From: Patella vulgata
Taxonomy: Eukaryota > Mollusca > Gastropoda > Patellidae
Length of the DNA stretch: 64,000 bases
Assembly: GCF_932274485.2 (NCBI RefSeq)
Contig: NC_065882.2
Coordinates: forward strand, 78,518,767-78,582,766
Direction of reading: 5' to 3'
A model generated the notes under the pieces. The model worked only from the letters and a program-made list of their open reading frames with translations. It ran no database searches and was not told where the DNA came from. Below are positions 11,096-22,435 of this stretch, piece after piece. The position numbers and the translations under genes are program-made. Within the stretch, counting starts at the first letter, position 1, and every line of letters begins with the position of its first letter.

Positions 11096-11388
11096 ATCAA
11101 AATTTGTTTTCTGGTCACTAAAACAATTAAACTGATGTTTCCACCCTGGAATTCAATGTCACAATGACTGTAACATTCAAAGTCAGAGTCGTGCAAATCT
11201 TGGGTTGGACCCCCATGATGATCCCAAGCATCACCTGCATTCCATGTGGTAGCTATTGGTGCGTTTGGGCGTCACATGTAACTGGAAATGTTTCTTCTGT
11301 TATGTTCTATAGTGACTTTTTTCGTAGTCATTTGCATATTTTAGTATTATGCCCCCAAAATCAAATATCCCCTACTTTTTTTGAATAG

Positions 11389-13080
11389 TATAGTATTTGT
11401 GGTCCCTGTGACGTCACCGGCAAATCAATCGGATTAAGGTTAACAACAAAACACATACTTATGGAAAACAGCTACTAGTGTATTTAAGGCGACGTTTCGT
11501 AGAGTATTCTCTCAACGTTATCAAGCTAATACAGTAAAACAGGTATGAGGCAAATATATATAGACAAAATACAACATAACCGAAACCATACATAGCAACA
11601 ACATGATCAAATGCCTACACCAACACTTATTAAGATATACAATAGCAGATAGAGAGTTAATTAACTTATAGTCCATGGCCAGTGAGGATGTCTTAACAAC
11701 AAGAATGGAAACCATACCTTAAAACAATTAGATCAAAGAGTTGTGACACAATCTGGTAACAATATACAAAAGTAAGAAAAGAAACGATCAATAAGCTGAC
11801 TAAGTAGTTGCGAAAATCCGAATATGGGAGGTGATTATTATTATAGTTAAGACAATAAATTAGGGCAATAGAGTATATACAACAGATAAATGTAACATGA
11901 TGAAGGGTAGATTAAATATAACTGTTATTTCATTGCACATGTCTATTAACACTTGTAATTTTATGATAGGATAATTAGATATGCAATAGAGATATAGATT
12001 TAATGTAAAAACAAAAACAACTTAAAACAATGAATATAGCACGATAGTAAATACAATAACTAGTCAAAAGATAACACACAGCACACTTGTACAGTTTATA
12101 AGGAGTGGTGGAACCATGCTATTATTTTAAATTAGTTGATCATACTCATTGGGCAAGAACCAAGTCTCACCACTCTCACTTAATTAGAACCAAAATTATC
12201 GTTTCCTGAAGCACCAACCAATCAAATTGCTTATATGTGCTTAGCTGAGCCTCCATAAGGCATTTACCTAATCCACGCCAAGTTTGAACATTCTAGTTAA
12301 ATTTAGAGGAAAGTTATTGTGCCCCAAAAAGTGTGACGAACAGATACTCATTTTAATAATTCCCTGCTTTCTTCGAGTATTTGTCAGATACTGCCTCAGG
12401 TAAAAGAACCCTTCAATCTCAGCTATTATTACGGACCAGCTTGACTTACTGCGCTGATAATTGGGTGTGTGGGCGTTCTCAAATCTTTGTACAATTTCTA
12501 GTGCCATGGTGTGCTGTTATAAGGAAGTACACGATCTTACACCATAAAAAATATCCGTGTCTGATATAAGATGGAACTAGTAATTACTGTCTCCGGGTAG
12601 AATATACTTTCCATTATGACATGAACCGATTTTGAGGATTAAATAACCAGTTTTTGTTAGGAAATGTTTATTATTGCAGGAGAGACAAAAACCCAATCTT
12701 GCCACTACCACATGCCAATTTCTAAAAATACATTTAATATAACTATTATTGTAATATGTTCAATATTTCATAGAAATTGTTAAAAGCCTTAAGCACACCG
12801 CAGACCGACTAACATTTGTCGGCTTCTAACAAAACAAAAAGTTTTGTAACTTTATAAATTTCCCGCAAGCCAAGAATGTTCAACGCAACTGATCAACATT
12901 TATTCAAAAGAGAACGACGCAGATCTCACATTATTGACCCAAACATCACCTTATCACGAAATGGCGACATTTCTGTACCACGTGGTGGTTAGCGAAATAC
13001 AGATTGGGTGTCCGAATAAAATGTTTCGTTAATTGTTGAAATTCAACGCAAGCTAGACCTCGGGCGGGGGGGGGAGGTAG
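11389..13080. other. No gene or repeat recognised
   Basis: About 1.7 kb of AT-rich sequence without a supported exon or a repeat that recurs in the window. A G-rich run is near 13061-13076. Confidence 0.4.
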
Positions 13081-13097
13081 TGGTCAAGATTATCGCG

Positions 13098-13190
13098 CTT
13101 CGACCTTCAGCTGACCGGTCACCTCTGGCTTGTGGTTGTGGTATTGATCCCTGGTGGATTTACTCACACATGACACACCCCTGGTGTTAT
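13098..13190 (+). repeat. SINE-C copy 1 (tRNA-like head)
   Basis: CAGCTGACCGGTCACCTCT, a box-B-like ATTGATCCCTGGTG and a following CACACATGAC block match 43412-43545. It lies just before repeat C copy 2. Confidence 0.6.
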
Positions 13191-13195
13191 AACCA

Positions 13196-14352
13196 GCCCA
13201 GATTTTGCAAGAGGTGGATAGAGAACAATCAAAACAATTAGTGATTTTTCGTACAATCAAAACAATTAGTGAATTTTCGTACAATCAAAATAATTAGTAA
13301 ATTTTCGTACAATCAAAACAATTAGTGATTAACAATTAGTGATTTTTAGTTCAATCAAAACACTTAGTGCCATAATTCAGGAAGTTACGATCCGATAGGC
13401 GCGAATATCAACAGGAACCAAGCTCTTTAGGTTTAAAAGATATATTTTTTAAGTTACATCAAAATCGGATCAACATAATGACATCTAGGGGTCAACAGCC
13501 TTGATATATACCATATATTTACTTTATTTGCCACTTGGTCCCATATATTTACACTATTTGCCACTTGGTCCGATTTTCACGAAATTCTAACTCAGCCGTC
13601 ATTACGGTCTAACGGTGAAATATTCAAACGTTTTTTTTTTCAATCGGATAAAAATTGTGACCTCTAGAGGGACCGCAAGCTAAAAACGCGATTTTTCGTA
13701 CAATCAAGGGTCACAATTTAGGAAGTTACGATCCAATATGCGTTATAAACATGTATTTCAAGTTTCATCAAACTTTTGACCTCTAGAGGGTCCACAACCT
13801 TGATTATCATATTTTTACACTATTTGCGCACGAGGCGCGGCCATTTTGGCCGGCAGTTTTGGTCCGATTTTCACGAAATTCGAACTCAATCGTCATTACA
13901 GTGTAACGGTGACATATTCAAACGTTTTTGTTAAATCGGATAATAATTGTGACCTCTAGAGGGGCCACAAGCTAAAACCGCGATATTTCGTACAATCAAG
14001 GGCGATAATTCAGGAAGTTACGATCTGATATGCGCGAATATCAAAAAGAACCAAAACCTTTGGGTTATGAACATGCATTTCAAGTTTCATCAAAATCAGA
14101 TGAAAATGTTGACCTCTAGAGTGTCCAGCTAAAAACAGATTTTTCGTACAACCAGGAGCCATAATCCATGAAGTTATGGTCCGATACATGTCAATATCGA
14201 TAAGAACTGAGATCTTTGGGAGATAGACCTATATTTTAAGTTTCGTCAAAATCGAATAAAAATATTGTGACCTGCAGTGTCCACAAACAAATTGTGGACG
14301 GACGGGACTCCGGACGGACGGAAAGGTGCAACAATATACGTCCACATGAAAA
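13196..14352 (+). repeat. Repeat C, long copy 2
   Basis: It starts with AGATTTTGCAAGAGGTGGAT and GATAGAGAACAA and ends with AATATACGTCCACATGAAAA. Internal units alternate a CTCTAGAGG plus ACAAGCTAAAA block with GAAATTCGAACTCAA, GTGTAACGGTGA and AGGAAGTTACGATC blocks. A 33-bp sub-repeat around ATCAAAACAATTAGTGA occupies about 13222-13345. No transposase or other coding region is visible. Confidence 0.8.
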
Positions 14353-14452
14353 TATTGTTTATATTTTGAATTAAATATACATGGGGTTACCATTATGTTC
14401 TCAGTGTTAGGGCCTCTGGAGTTCAAATTTGTACAATCCACGTAAAACTATA

Positions 14453-15969
14453 CTATTCAAAAAAAGTAGGGGATATTTGATTTTTAAGTGTTATTAAAGT
14501 CACCTAATGAAACTGACGAAGAAACAAATGACAAAATGAAATGAAGTTCACATTCATCGATTTATTCCAAATGATCGTTAGACTAAGTAAGGCACAGACT
14601 GACCATTATAAGGGTAAAATGATACCCGGGGTCAAACAGCAAAGTTACCACAGCATCACAACCAAGTCAGTAACGGGTAAATCCTCCTCTGTTTGCCAAA
14701 CAAGCATTGATCCGACGTGGCATACTCCTAATGAGACGTCTAAGGTCATTTTGGTCCAGATTGTCCCATTCCTGTTGCAACGCAGCAGCAAGTTCTTGGA
14801 CATTGGCAGGACGTTGTTGACGTTGACGTAACCTCTGTCCAAGCATGTCCCAGACATGCTCGATGGGGGAGAGGTCGGGACTCAGTGCTGGCCAAGGTAA
14901 TGTGGTGATGTTCTGTTGTTGGAGGTAACCTGTAACGATCCTGGCCCTGTGACATCTTGCGTTGTCATCCTGGAAGATGAAACGGCGGCCATGACGTCGT
15001 GCGAACGGCACAACATGGACTGCCAAGATGTTGTCCCGGTAGTACTGGCCTGTAACACGCCCTGCAACAACATGTAAAGCCGTTCTTCCAGCAACAGTGA
15101 TGCCTCCCCACACCATAACAGAACCACCCCCAAATCGATCATGTCTGATGACGTTAACGTCTTGGAAGCGCTCGTTTCGACGACGCCACACCCTCCTACG
15201 TCTGTCCAAAAAATCAACAGTGAACCTTGACTCATCTGAAAACATCACATTGCTCCAGCGTCGATTATCCCAGTGTTGACGATCCCTACACCAACGACGT
15301 CTTGCCTGAATGTGATGATCTCTCAAACAAGGGATCACGCGAGGACGTCGGGCGCGAAGGTGACCCCTATGCAGTCGATTCCGAATCGTCTGGCCACTCA
15401 CTCTCACACCAGTGTCTGTTTGAAGACGAGCGCTGATCTGATTTGCTGTGATGACACGATTTCTCAAGGCCAAGGTACGGATAAATCGATCCTGGGCTTG
15501 AGTTGTCGACCTGAGCGTGGTCTGTCCTGTACAGATTGTGTATCACGGTATCTGGACCATAGCCTGCTTATGACAGACTGAGAAACATTCATCGTCCGCG
15601 CCACAACCGCCTGTGTTGTGCCGATCTGTAGCATGCCAAGGGCACGTAACCTTTCATTTTGGGTAAGCCGACGCATATCAAAATTTGTTTTCTGGTCACT
15701 AAAACAATTAAACTGATGTTTCCACCCTGGAATTCAATGCCACAATGACTGTAACATTCAAAGTCAGAGTCGTGCAAATCTTGGGTTGGACCCCCATGAT
15801 GATCCCAAGCATCACCTGCATTCCATGCGGTAGCTATTGGTGCGTTTGGGCGTCACATGTAACTGGAAATGTTTCTTCTGTTAGGTTCTATAGTGACTTT
15901 TTTCGTAGTCATTTGCATATTTTAGTATTATGCCCCCAAAATCAAATATCCCCTACTTTTTTTGAATAG
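14453..15969 (-). mobile_element. Tc1-type DNA transposon, copy 2, 1517 bp
   Basis: The 32-bp terminal inverted repeats match copy 1 and TA flanks both sides (14451-14452 and 15970-15971). Copies 1 and 2 look nearly identical by eye outside the indels, so movement was fairly recent. Length and layout are typical of Tc1. Confidence 0.95.
14667..15676 (-). pseudogene. Tc1 transposase (DD34E), one frameshift, copy 2
   Basis: A frame of 268 codons (15473-14667) covers the second helix-turn-helix region and the whole DDE domain. The first Asp is residue 80 (MFSDESRF), the second residue 170 (FQDDNARCH) and the Glu residue 205 (SPIEHVWD). The Asp170-Glu205 spacing of 34 residues is the Tc1 signature. 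The N-terminal frame (from 15676) begins MRRLTQNERLRALGMLQIG and reads to DRPRSGRQL. A 10-bp deletion near 15509 (copy 1 has 10 extra bases there) removes part of the GRPR linker and shifts the frame. Otherwise the length of about 340 residues fits the family. The protein would act in the nucleus on its own terminal repeats; as it stands it is broken. Confidence 0.93.
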
Positions 15970-15971
15970 TA

Positions 15972-16790
15972 TAGATTTGTACTTTCAAAGGATATTTTTG
16001 CGAGTGTCCCTAAATGATTGTTTTTCTTGAAAACGACTGTTTGTGCCACACTCGTGCATAAACAACAAATAAGAACATTATCGACAAATAAATGATACCG
16101 TATTCTTATTTGTTAAGATGATAGAAATATGACTCTACGGGAAAAATTATTCGAAGTCTAGGAAAAGTAAGTGGGACTCCTGAATATTAAAGTTTGGGAC
16201 ATTACAATATGACAGTAATGATGTATGTCAAATCACAAGTGTCAGCTGAACAGCTCTCACCGACAGTTTACACAGTGTCGCGACACAACTCTGCATGATA
16301 CCACAACTCAACATGTTTTGCTGTCTCGAAATCTCCTCCACTACTGTCACTCGGAGATCCCCATTATAATGCAGTTTGTCCAAAACATGCTTCAATTTGA
16401 TGAAATGGTATCGATTGGCCTCCAAAAGTCGCCATCTTCAGGACTGTCTGTTCGTAAGAGAGGAATGTTGTAACTCAAGGGGTTGTCAATTATCAGTATG
16501 GTTTGTATATAGGTTAATCACACTCGAGGAAGTAGTGTCTGAATTTTGACGTCTTATTAGAAGGAGAATATTCAACAAACCACGTATAATTATTACTCTG
16601 ATCCGTGATCAGGCACGTCATTCATTCCACAAATCTTTTTTAATTGCATCTTGTCTTGTATCTATCGGCAATAATATGTGCATCAAAATAACATTTCTTG
16701 TACATGCAACGTAATAAATTTGAAATTAGTTTATTTTTGTTGCTTATCATTGGAATCCAACCCGCTACTGAACACCGCAGTTACAGTTCT
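15972..16790. other. No gene or repeat recognised
   Basis: AT-rich, single-copy appearance. The short frames at 16225-16473 (+) and 16228-16425 (-) overlap each other on opposite strands and show no family features. Confidence 0.4.
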
Positions 16791-16791
16791 A

Positions 16792-16948
16792 CGGGCGGCT
16801 AGGTGCACGCTAGATCTGTCATTGAGTTGAGTGAATTGATTTCCATGACAAGGAGTCGGGTCGTCCGTCCAGCCTCGAGACCCACTCACCCCACCCCAAC
16901 CCAACCCAATCCACCCCACCCGGCAGCTAAATACCTCTACGCGCAAGC
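16792..16948 (+). repeat. SINE-B, diverged partial copy
   Basis: CTGTCATTGAGTTGA, TGACAAGGAGTCGGGTCGTC and TACGCGCAAGCTGA are recognisable. The core has been replaced or eroded into a CCCCAACCCAACC-rich tract. Confidence 0.6.
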
Positions 16949-17051
16949 TGACTAGTTTGTGTCTGAACTCTTAACACCAACCCCACCTGAGTGTGCTGGG
17001 ACTCGAGTGGGCTATGGTTTTAAAGAAATGTCATATTCCATTACTAAACGG

Positions 17052-17290
17052 ATCAGAGAGAAATGGGGTTTTATGTGCACTCGACACAAACTAGGTCATT
17101 TCGGCACTAACACAATGTTCAATTTTATTTCAATAATTTGCTTGCCCGTAGGGTCTTTAGCAGTGGGAGGAAATCAGATGACCGAGAGAAAACCCACGAG
17201 GCTGACTCCTTGTTACGTACAACCGGGGAATCGAAACCCCGCCAGTTGATTCAATGACAGATCTTATGATATAGCGCGCGTGTGCTAACC
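17052..17290 (-). repeat. SINE-B, near-full length
   Basis: On the minus strand the copy runs from a head ending in GTTAGCAC and the ATCATAAGATCTGTCATTGA block through the core to the end at AAAACCCCATTTCTCTC. A poly-C run borders the head side at about 17289-17305. Confidence 0.85.
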
Positions 17291-17305
17291 AGTCGCCCCC
17301 CCCCC

Positions 17306-18190
17306 TCCCAAGGGGATCAGACTCGTTTGACATTTTGGACTTTCACGTAATGAAATGCCAACCCATATATAAAATTGTGTTGCTCCCCGCAGCCCAGCCC
17401 AGTGCCTATGTGTTGACAACGTAACATAGTACACCAAATATTACATTAATATATTTGGTAATCTATAATGTTACTGGGTCATTGTACTTTGCTACAAAAC
17501 AAACATTATCATTCAAATAAAATGCATATTTCTGGAAAGATTTCCCAATAGTAATGTGACATTTTTCAGCCTCTTAGATCATCCGACAACAGATTACGTT
17601 TTTATGACGTGTGAGGGATGAAGTTAATTTGTGTCACTCTTGCATTAGATTAGTTTCTTTACACATACACCTTGCGGATGGCTTACCAATCAAAATGTCG
17701 TTTTTGTTAACTATCTTTGACAGTGATGTAGTTTTTGATCGCCTGCCATCAGCTGAAGGCAGTTCGCATGATTGTGTATCGCTTTACATAACAAAAGACA
17801 TCATATGCTGAATGTTTTTATCCACTGACGTGTCCATGTAGCCCTTGTCCACACACTCCCCCCTGGTCGTCTTTACTCGACAGAGCAATTTTCATAACGT
17901 TTAAGGGATAATCAGTATTGAAAGTCGAACAGGATACTAAAATTACTAAACAAGTTGAATTCTGCTTTGTCTTTCCAAAACAGAGTGCTTGTCCGGTCAG
18001 TCGGAATAACATCAGAATAATATAGTTCAAAGTTCACTGGCGACCTTGTGTACATTTTAGGACAAGTTAGTGCAAATGGGGCGTTTTCAATATATATTTA
18101 TCTATTCATTTGACCAAGTTAAAATAATCTAATTTTCAGGAATAGTTAATATTCTGGTACAGATGATTCCGACTGTAGGTAGGTTAAGGT
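17306..18190. other. No gene or repeat recognised
   Basis: Non-coding by appearance. The short frames here have no motif support. Confidence 0.35.
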
Positions 18191-18196
18191 CTGTCG

Positions 18197-18524
18197 GGAG
18201 CCACGGTGGCTAAGTAAGGAAGACGCTGGCTCGCTATCCTGGAGGTCGCGGGTTCGATCCCGGTGTGGTTTCCCCATGTCAGTGGTTCAGGACGGGGGCC
18301 TAAGATGGACAGCTGTCTAGTCGTTTGGGAGGTACGAAAACCCGAGGTCTGATGTATATATTGGAGTGCACGTAAACGAAACCCTGACAAAATTCGATAT
18401 AAGAGAAGTTCATGAAGCCACTACCCGGGCACAATTCCCTTACAGCACACTGTGTCAGGCTCCGTCTTCATTAGCCCAGTGGGAACAAAAGAGTAGGACG
18501 TTAAACCCCATTCTATTTCATGTT
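18197..18524 (+). repeat. SINE-A, full length
   Basis: It opens with the tRNA-like head GAGCCACGGTGGCTAAGTA and box B GGTTCGATCC. The Deu-like middle follows (ACGAAAACCCGAGGTC, then CACGTAAACG), then TTCATTAGCCCAG, and it ends GGACGTTAAACCCC with an ATTTC-like tail. Confidence 0.85.
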
Positions 18525-18712
18525 AGGTCTGTCATTGAGTAAAGTTGCGTGGTGAGAATCCCCTGCTTGTTCGTGACAAGGAGTAGAATCGCCTGTCCGG
18601 CCTCAAGTGGTTTCTCTGGGTCCTTCGCTTTCCTTCCACTTCTATAAAGACCCCTATATGTTAGTCCAGAAATGTCTTAGTGTTTGGCGAGTGGACGTTA
18701 AATCCCACCGCT
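18525..18712 (+). repeat. SINE-B, abutting the SINE-A
   Basis: It begins directly after the SINE-A tail at AGGTCTGTCATTGAGT and ends GAGTGGACGTTAAATCCCAC. The head is lost. Part of the stretch between TATAAAGACC and TTAGTCC is deleted. Confidence 0.8.
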
Positions 18713-18884
18713 GACTTCTTTGTCGCAAAAAGAGGCAGAGCACAATTTAATCGTAGTTCGTCTATTTATAGCAATTCTCTCTTTTGCATGGCCATATTTT
18801 ATGATTTTTTGGCCTAGAATAGAAGGGTGGGGTTTGAATTAACATTTTCGATCAGGTTTAGGTAAATATGTATGATTTCGAGGC

Positions 18885-19120
18885 GGAAGGATGACACGGT
18901 TAACAGGTTGGTTACAGTAAGTTTTAGCGGAAGGACGAGAGTTAACATGTTGGTTACGTTGAGTTAGTGGTGGAAGGACAAGAGAGTTAACAGGTTGGTT
19001 AGTGGCGGAAAGACAAGTGGGTGAACGCATCTTTGTTACAGTGAGTTAGTGGCGGAAGGACGAGAGTTAACATGTTCGTTCCGGTGAATTGGTGGCGGAG
19101 TTAATATGTTGGTTACGGGA
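18885..19120 (+). repeat. Minisatellite, about 55-60 bp unit
   Basis: GTTAACAGGTTGGTTAC or GTTAACATGTTGGTTAC, followed by GTGAGTTAGTGGCGGAAGGA, recurs about four times with variants. Confidence 0.75.
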
Positions 19121-19837
19121 TAGGTACGGCGAATAGTTAAATGATTTAGTGTGCTACTTTTGCTACTTTCAAGTTTTTGTATCTCAAAAGTTTAGTTGTC
19201 AACCTCATATACAAAATTGTGTTGAAAGGCACGGTGATTTGTTTCTCTGCCTGTAATAAAAATAAAATAAAACCAAGTACGAACAATCCAAACCATTAGA
19301 TAAAATTCGAAGTCCTAAAAAAACGGTATAGGCAAAATAGTGTAATAAGGCAAAATAGTGTAATCAGCATATGGACTGTTCACCGTGTACAAAATACACG
19401 ACAAACAGTGGTAACAGGTGTCCGGAAGAGTAAGCTTACCCAGCCTGGCGCCACACCAGCCATAGCTGCATCCAAACTATTAGGCGAAATCTCGGTAAAA
19501 TAGCGTGATTGGCCAATGGACTATCGGTATGCAAAATGCACGTGATGAACAGTGTTAACGATGTAGTAGACAGACATTATCAGGGAGATAGTATATGCGT
19601 CAATTAAATATATCTAGAATAATAGCCGAGAGAGACATGTTATATTTACCAATCAAGTCAATATGACGTCCCTAAAACTTTTTAAAGGTTTTAATCAGTT
19701 TAGTTCGCAAGTATCCCTGTAGTTGAAGCTTAGATGACAAATGCCTCGATCTACTTAAAAAATCAGAATAAAATGAACAAGCTGTCGCGTAACGAATTAG
19801 TTGAGACACAAACACTCCATAAGCTGGTGATATTGGA
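19121..19837. other. No gene; weak internal duplication
   Basis: GGCAAAATAGTGTAAT repeats at about 19332-19365. A longer diverged pair (GGACTGTTCACC...AAAATACACG and GGACTATCGGTA...AAAATGCACG) lies near 19372-19420 and 19517-19560. Confidence 0.4.
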
Positions 19838-20409
19838 ATGTTACTACTAATAAATGGAAAGTTAATGAAACGCGATCAGCCCAGCGACAATTCGAGGAAT
19901 GGTTGGAGTCGCCGGGCAAAGAGACCAGAATTGATCTGCCTCCAAGAGAATTCTGAAGTTACTTTCCATGACATTGCACAGTGTCCATTGATTTGGAAGG
20001 ACTCTGAATTCGCTTTTAGTACAGGTCTGGTGATTGTATGTTACCTTGAGGGGCAAACTATCTTTTCTTCTGAAACAATTCCAAACTATGAAATTATCTC
20101 TCTTGTTGCCGCTGTCAGGCCACGAAACTGGACAGAGGGCATCATTTCTCATTTACTATATAAATATACAGAAATTATGCCCGAACGCTTAGGTCAGGTA
20201 GTCGAATTGCCCGCAGTTAATGGAAAATATGAGTTTCTTTACGATAATCTGATCGGTGGTTGTGTTTTTCCAAAGATTAGAATGGAAGTTCATGTATCAG
20301 ATTATTTGCGGAATGTTTCGAATAAGATTGACATCTCGCGTGTTACATTTGTCATCCAAGCTAGTGAGCTAAGACCATTTTCCTTAGAAACGACATGTAT
20401 TGACAACAG
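19838..20409 (+). CDS. Unknown protein, probable internal exon
   Basis: Not recognised. The open frame has 270 codons, but from about residue 196 on it translates a SINE flank and SINE-B, so only the first 190 or so residues can be native. In that part the composition is protein-like: Cys at 34, 49, 68, 142 and 187, N-glycosylation sequons NWT (97) and NVS (159), and a basic RRAKR cluster at 25-29. The hydrophobic runs are short and none is a clear membrane helix. A GT donor fits at 20410-20411 (ACAACAG, then GTACAC), phase 2, just before the repeat. The true 5' end is unknown: the Met at 19838 has no special support, and an acceptor may lie at about 19940-19980. It could be an exon of a secreted or cell-surface protein, or a relic inside an undescribed repeat. 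Confidence is moderate that it is or was coding and low on function. Confidence 0.45.
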
Positions 20410-20423
20410 GTACACACCATCTG

Positions 20424-20705
20424 TCAGTACTACAGAATCAATGTCACTCATATATTTTACAAAATTAGAGAGAGAGAGATGGGGTTTAACGCCCACTCGA
20501 CACAAACTAGGTCATTTTGGGACTAACACATGGTTCAATTTTGTTTCAATAATTCGCATGCGCGGAGGACCGGGAGAAAACCCACGAGGGTTGACAGGCG
20601 ACCCTACTCCTTGTCACGTACAACTGGGGAATCGAAACCCCAGCAGTTGACTCGATGACCGACCTTATGATAGAGCTCGCAGGTGCTAACCACTTGGCCA
20701 TACCC
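20424..20705 (-). repeat. SINE-B with 43-bp 3' flank shared with the 41.8 kb copy
   Basis: SINE-B lies on the minus strand at about 20467-20705, with head, core and ACCCCATCTCTCTCTCTC tail. Beyond the tail, 20424-20466 repeats the sequence found beyond the tail of the SINE-B at 41.8 kb (reverse complement contains GTGACATTGATTCTGTAGT). The flank travelled with the SINE or both sit in the same older repeat. Confidence 0.85.
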
Positions 20706-21540
20706 CCCCCCCCCCAAACACACACCCTTTTACAAAATAAAACAACGGCATAAAATCATTATAACCGTGTAGACTATAATATGTATTTTGCATTTACAAT
20801 AAATTAAGAAAAAAATGTTTTAGATAATAATTTCATAATTTATATCATTCTATATTCAGTAAAGTGGTTATGCCCATTTCAGTTCAGCTTAGCCACTTCC
20901 GTTCACTAATGTCACTAATGCAAAATCAAACAACGACATAAAATCATTAATATAATATATATTTTGTATAAATTGCAGCTTAAAATTCAAATGTGTCAGA
21001 TAATAATTTAATTATTTCTTAATGAATGTTATTCTGTATTCAGTAAAGTTGTTTAGCCCCTTGCAGTACAGCTTAATCCATCTCCGGTATCGTTTGGGGT
21101 AGCAAAAATAAAATAAAAATAAAAATCTACAAATATGCAACATATTTAGACCGAGGGGAAATTGAATTTCGGTTAGAACTTCCATAGTTATGTCCCCTTG
21201 TTATAAATCTTTCGTCGTTGATTTGATGTTTACGTGTGTTGGCGAAACAACAACAATAGTCCATATCATTTTGAAATTTGTTTTCGGTGATGACCTCAAT
21301 AGTCATTTGTCCATGTTATGAAGTCTACGTCGTCGATTTGATGTTCACGTGTGTTGTGGATGCACTCAAGGCTGTACTTATCCATACATCTTTTTGAAAT
21401 TGAAATGGATTGTTTGTTTTATTGAAAAGTCACCACAGAGCTATGTCCCTTATTATTAAATCTTGTTAGGTTAATAAATCAACTTTTCTGCAATTTATAT
21501 AGTTTTTCTGTATAAATTTAATAGACTAGGTTTTTACGAG
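20706..21540. repeat. Poly-C run, then two diverged local duplications
   Basis: A poly-C run of about 13 bp is near 20704-20717. Two units of about 170 bp (20740-20925 and 20926-21085) share ACATAAAATCATTA, AGATAATAATTT and TATTCAGTAAAG. Two units near 21185 and 21320 share TCGATTTGATGTTYACGTGT. No gene is seen. Confidence 0.55.
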
Positions 21541-22200
21541 CTTATGTTTTCATGTGGACGTATATAGTTGTAGCCCCTCTTGTTTGTTTGCGGACAATTT
21601 TGGTCACAATTTGTATCCGATTTTGACGAGATTTGAAATATTCACCAAAAAACCGGTTACTGTCAGTATTGGCATGCAGCAGACCGTAACTTAATGGATT
21701 AAGGCCTCTAATTGTACAAAAAGAAATCACGTTATCAGCTTGTTGACACAATTTTCATCCGATTTTGATGACAATTCCAATGTATGTTTATAACCCACAG
21801 ATATCACTGTTCCTGTCGATATTCGCACATAACTTGGTTACAATTTTTAGCCGCTTTTACAACGGTTTAAATATATCACCATTACACCATAATTAAGGTT
21901 GAGTTCGGATTTCGGGACAATAGTGACAAGATGGCCCCTCCTTGTACCCACAGAATGTAAACGTGTATAATTCGAAGGTCGTGTACCCTCTCTAGGTGTC
22001 ACAATTTTTGTCCGTGTTTGATGAAACCTAAAATGTATATTTATATCTAAATGGTCGCAATTCCTATCGATATACGCGCATTTGAGACCATAACTTCCTG
22101 GATTATGAACTCTGATTTGTACGAAAAGTCGCGTTTTTTTAGCTTGTTCTCTATCCACTAAAATGTGAGCGTATCTTGTATGGCAACTGCTGGTTGGTTT
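21541..22200 (-). repeat. Repeat C, copy 3
   Basis: The left end TTTCATGTGGACGTATAT and right end TAGCTTGTTCTCTATCCA match the two shared ends of the family. Internal blocks include TGTACGAAAAGTCGCG, CCGATTTTGATG and ATATCACCATTACACC. The open frame 22158-21847 is repeat translation. Confidence 0.8.
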
Positions 22201-22435
22201 TACCGCATAATTATTTGGATGACTTATTGTAACACTATGAAGTTTGTCGGGTCTGTTCAGGCTCCTTGCCTACGTAATGCCATGAGGTGGAACTTGCTAT
22301 ATTAATACTAAATTGCTATACACAGAAATCGAATAATGCCAATTCCTTATGACAGTTGCCTATCTGAATTGGAGATAGATTGAAGCTTATTAGCTACCAA
22401 TCACAAAATCCTCATAGTCTGGTAATCCACATTTT

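Larger units (their letters stand above)
9649..11388 (-). mobile_element. Tc1-type DNA transposon, copy 1, defective
   Basis: Its 32-bp terminal inverted repeats start CTATTCAAAAAAAGTAGGGG. TA dinucleotides lie outside both ends (9647-9648 and 11389-11390). The body is collinear with copy 2 at 14453-15969. Compared with copy 2 it has a 217-bp SINE-A insertion plus its 12-bp duplication, a 24-bp tandem duplication near 10263-10312, and a 37-bp deletion near 10597. It keeps a 10-bp segment that copy 2 lost. Confidence 0.95.
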
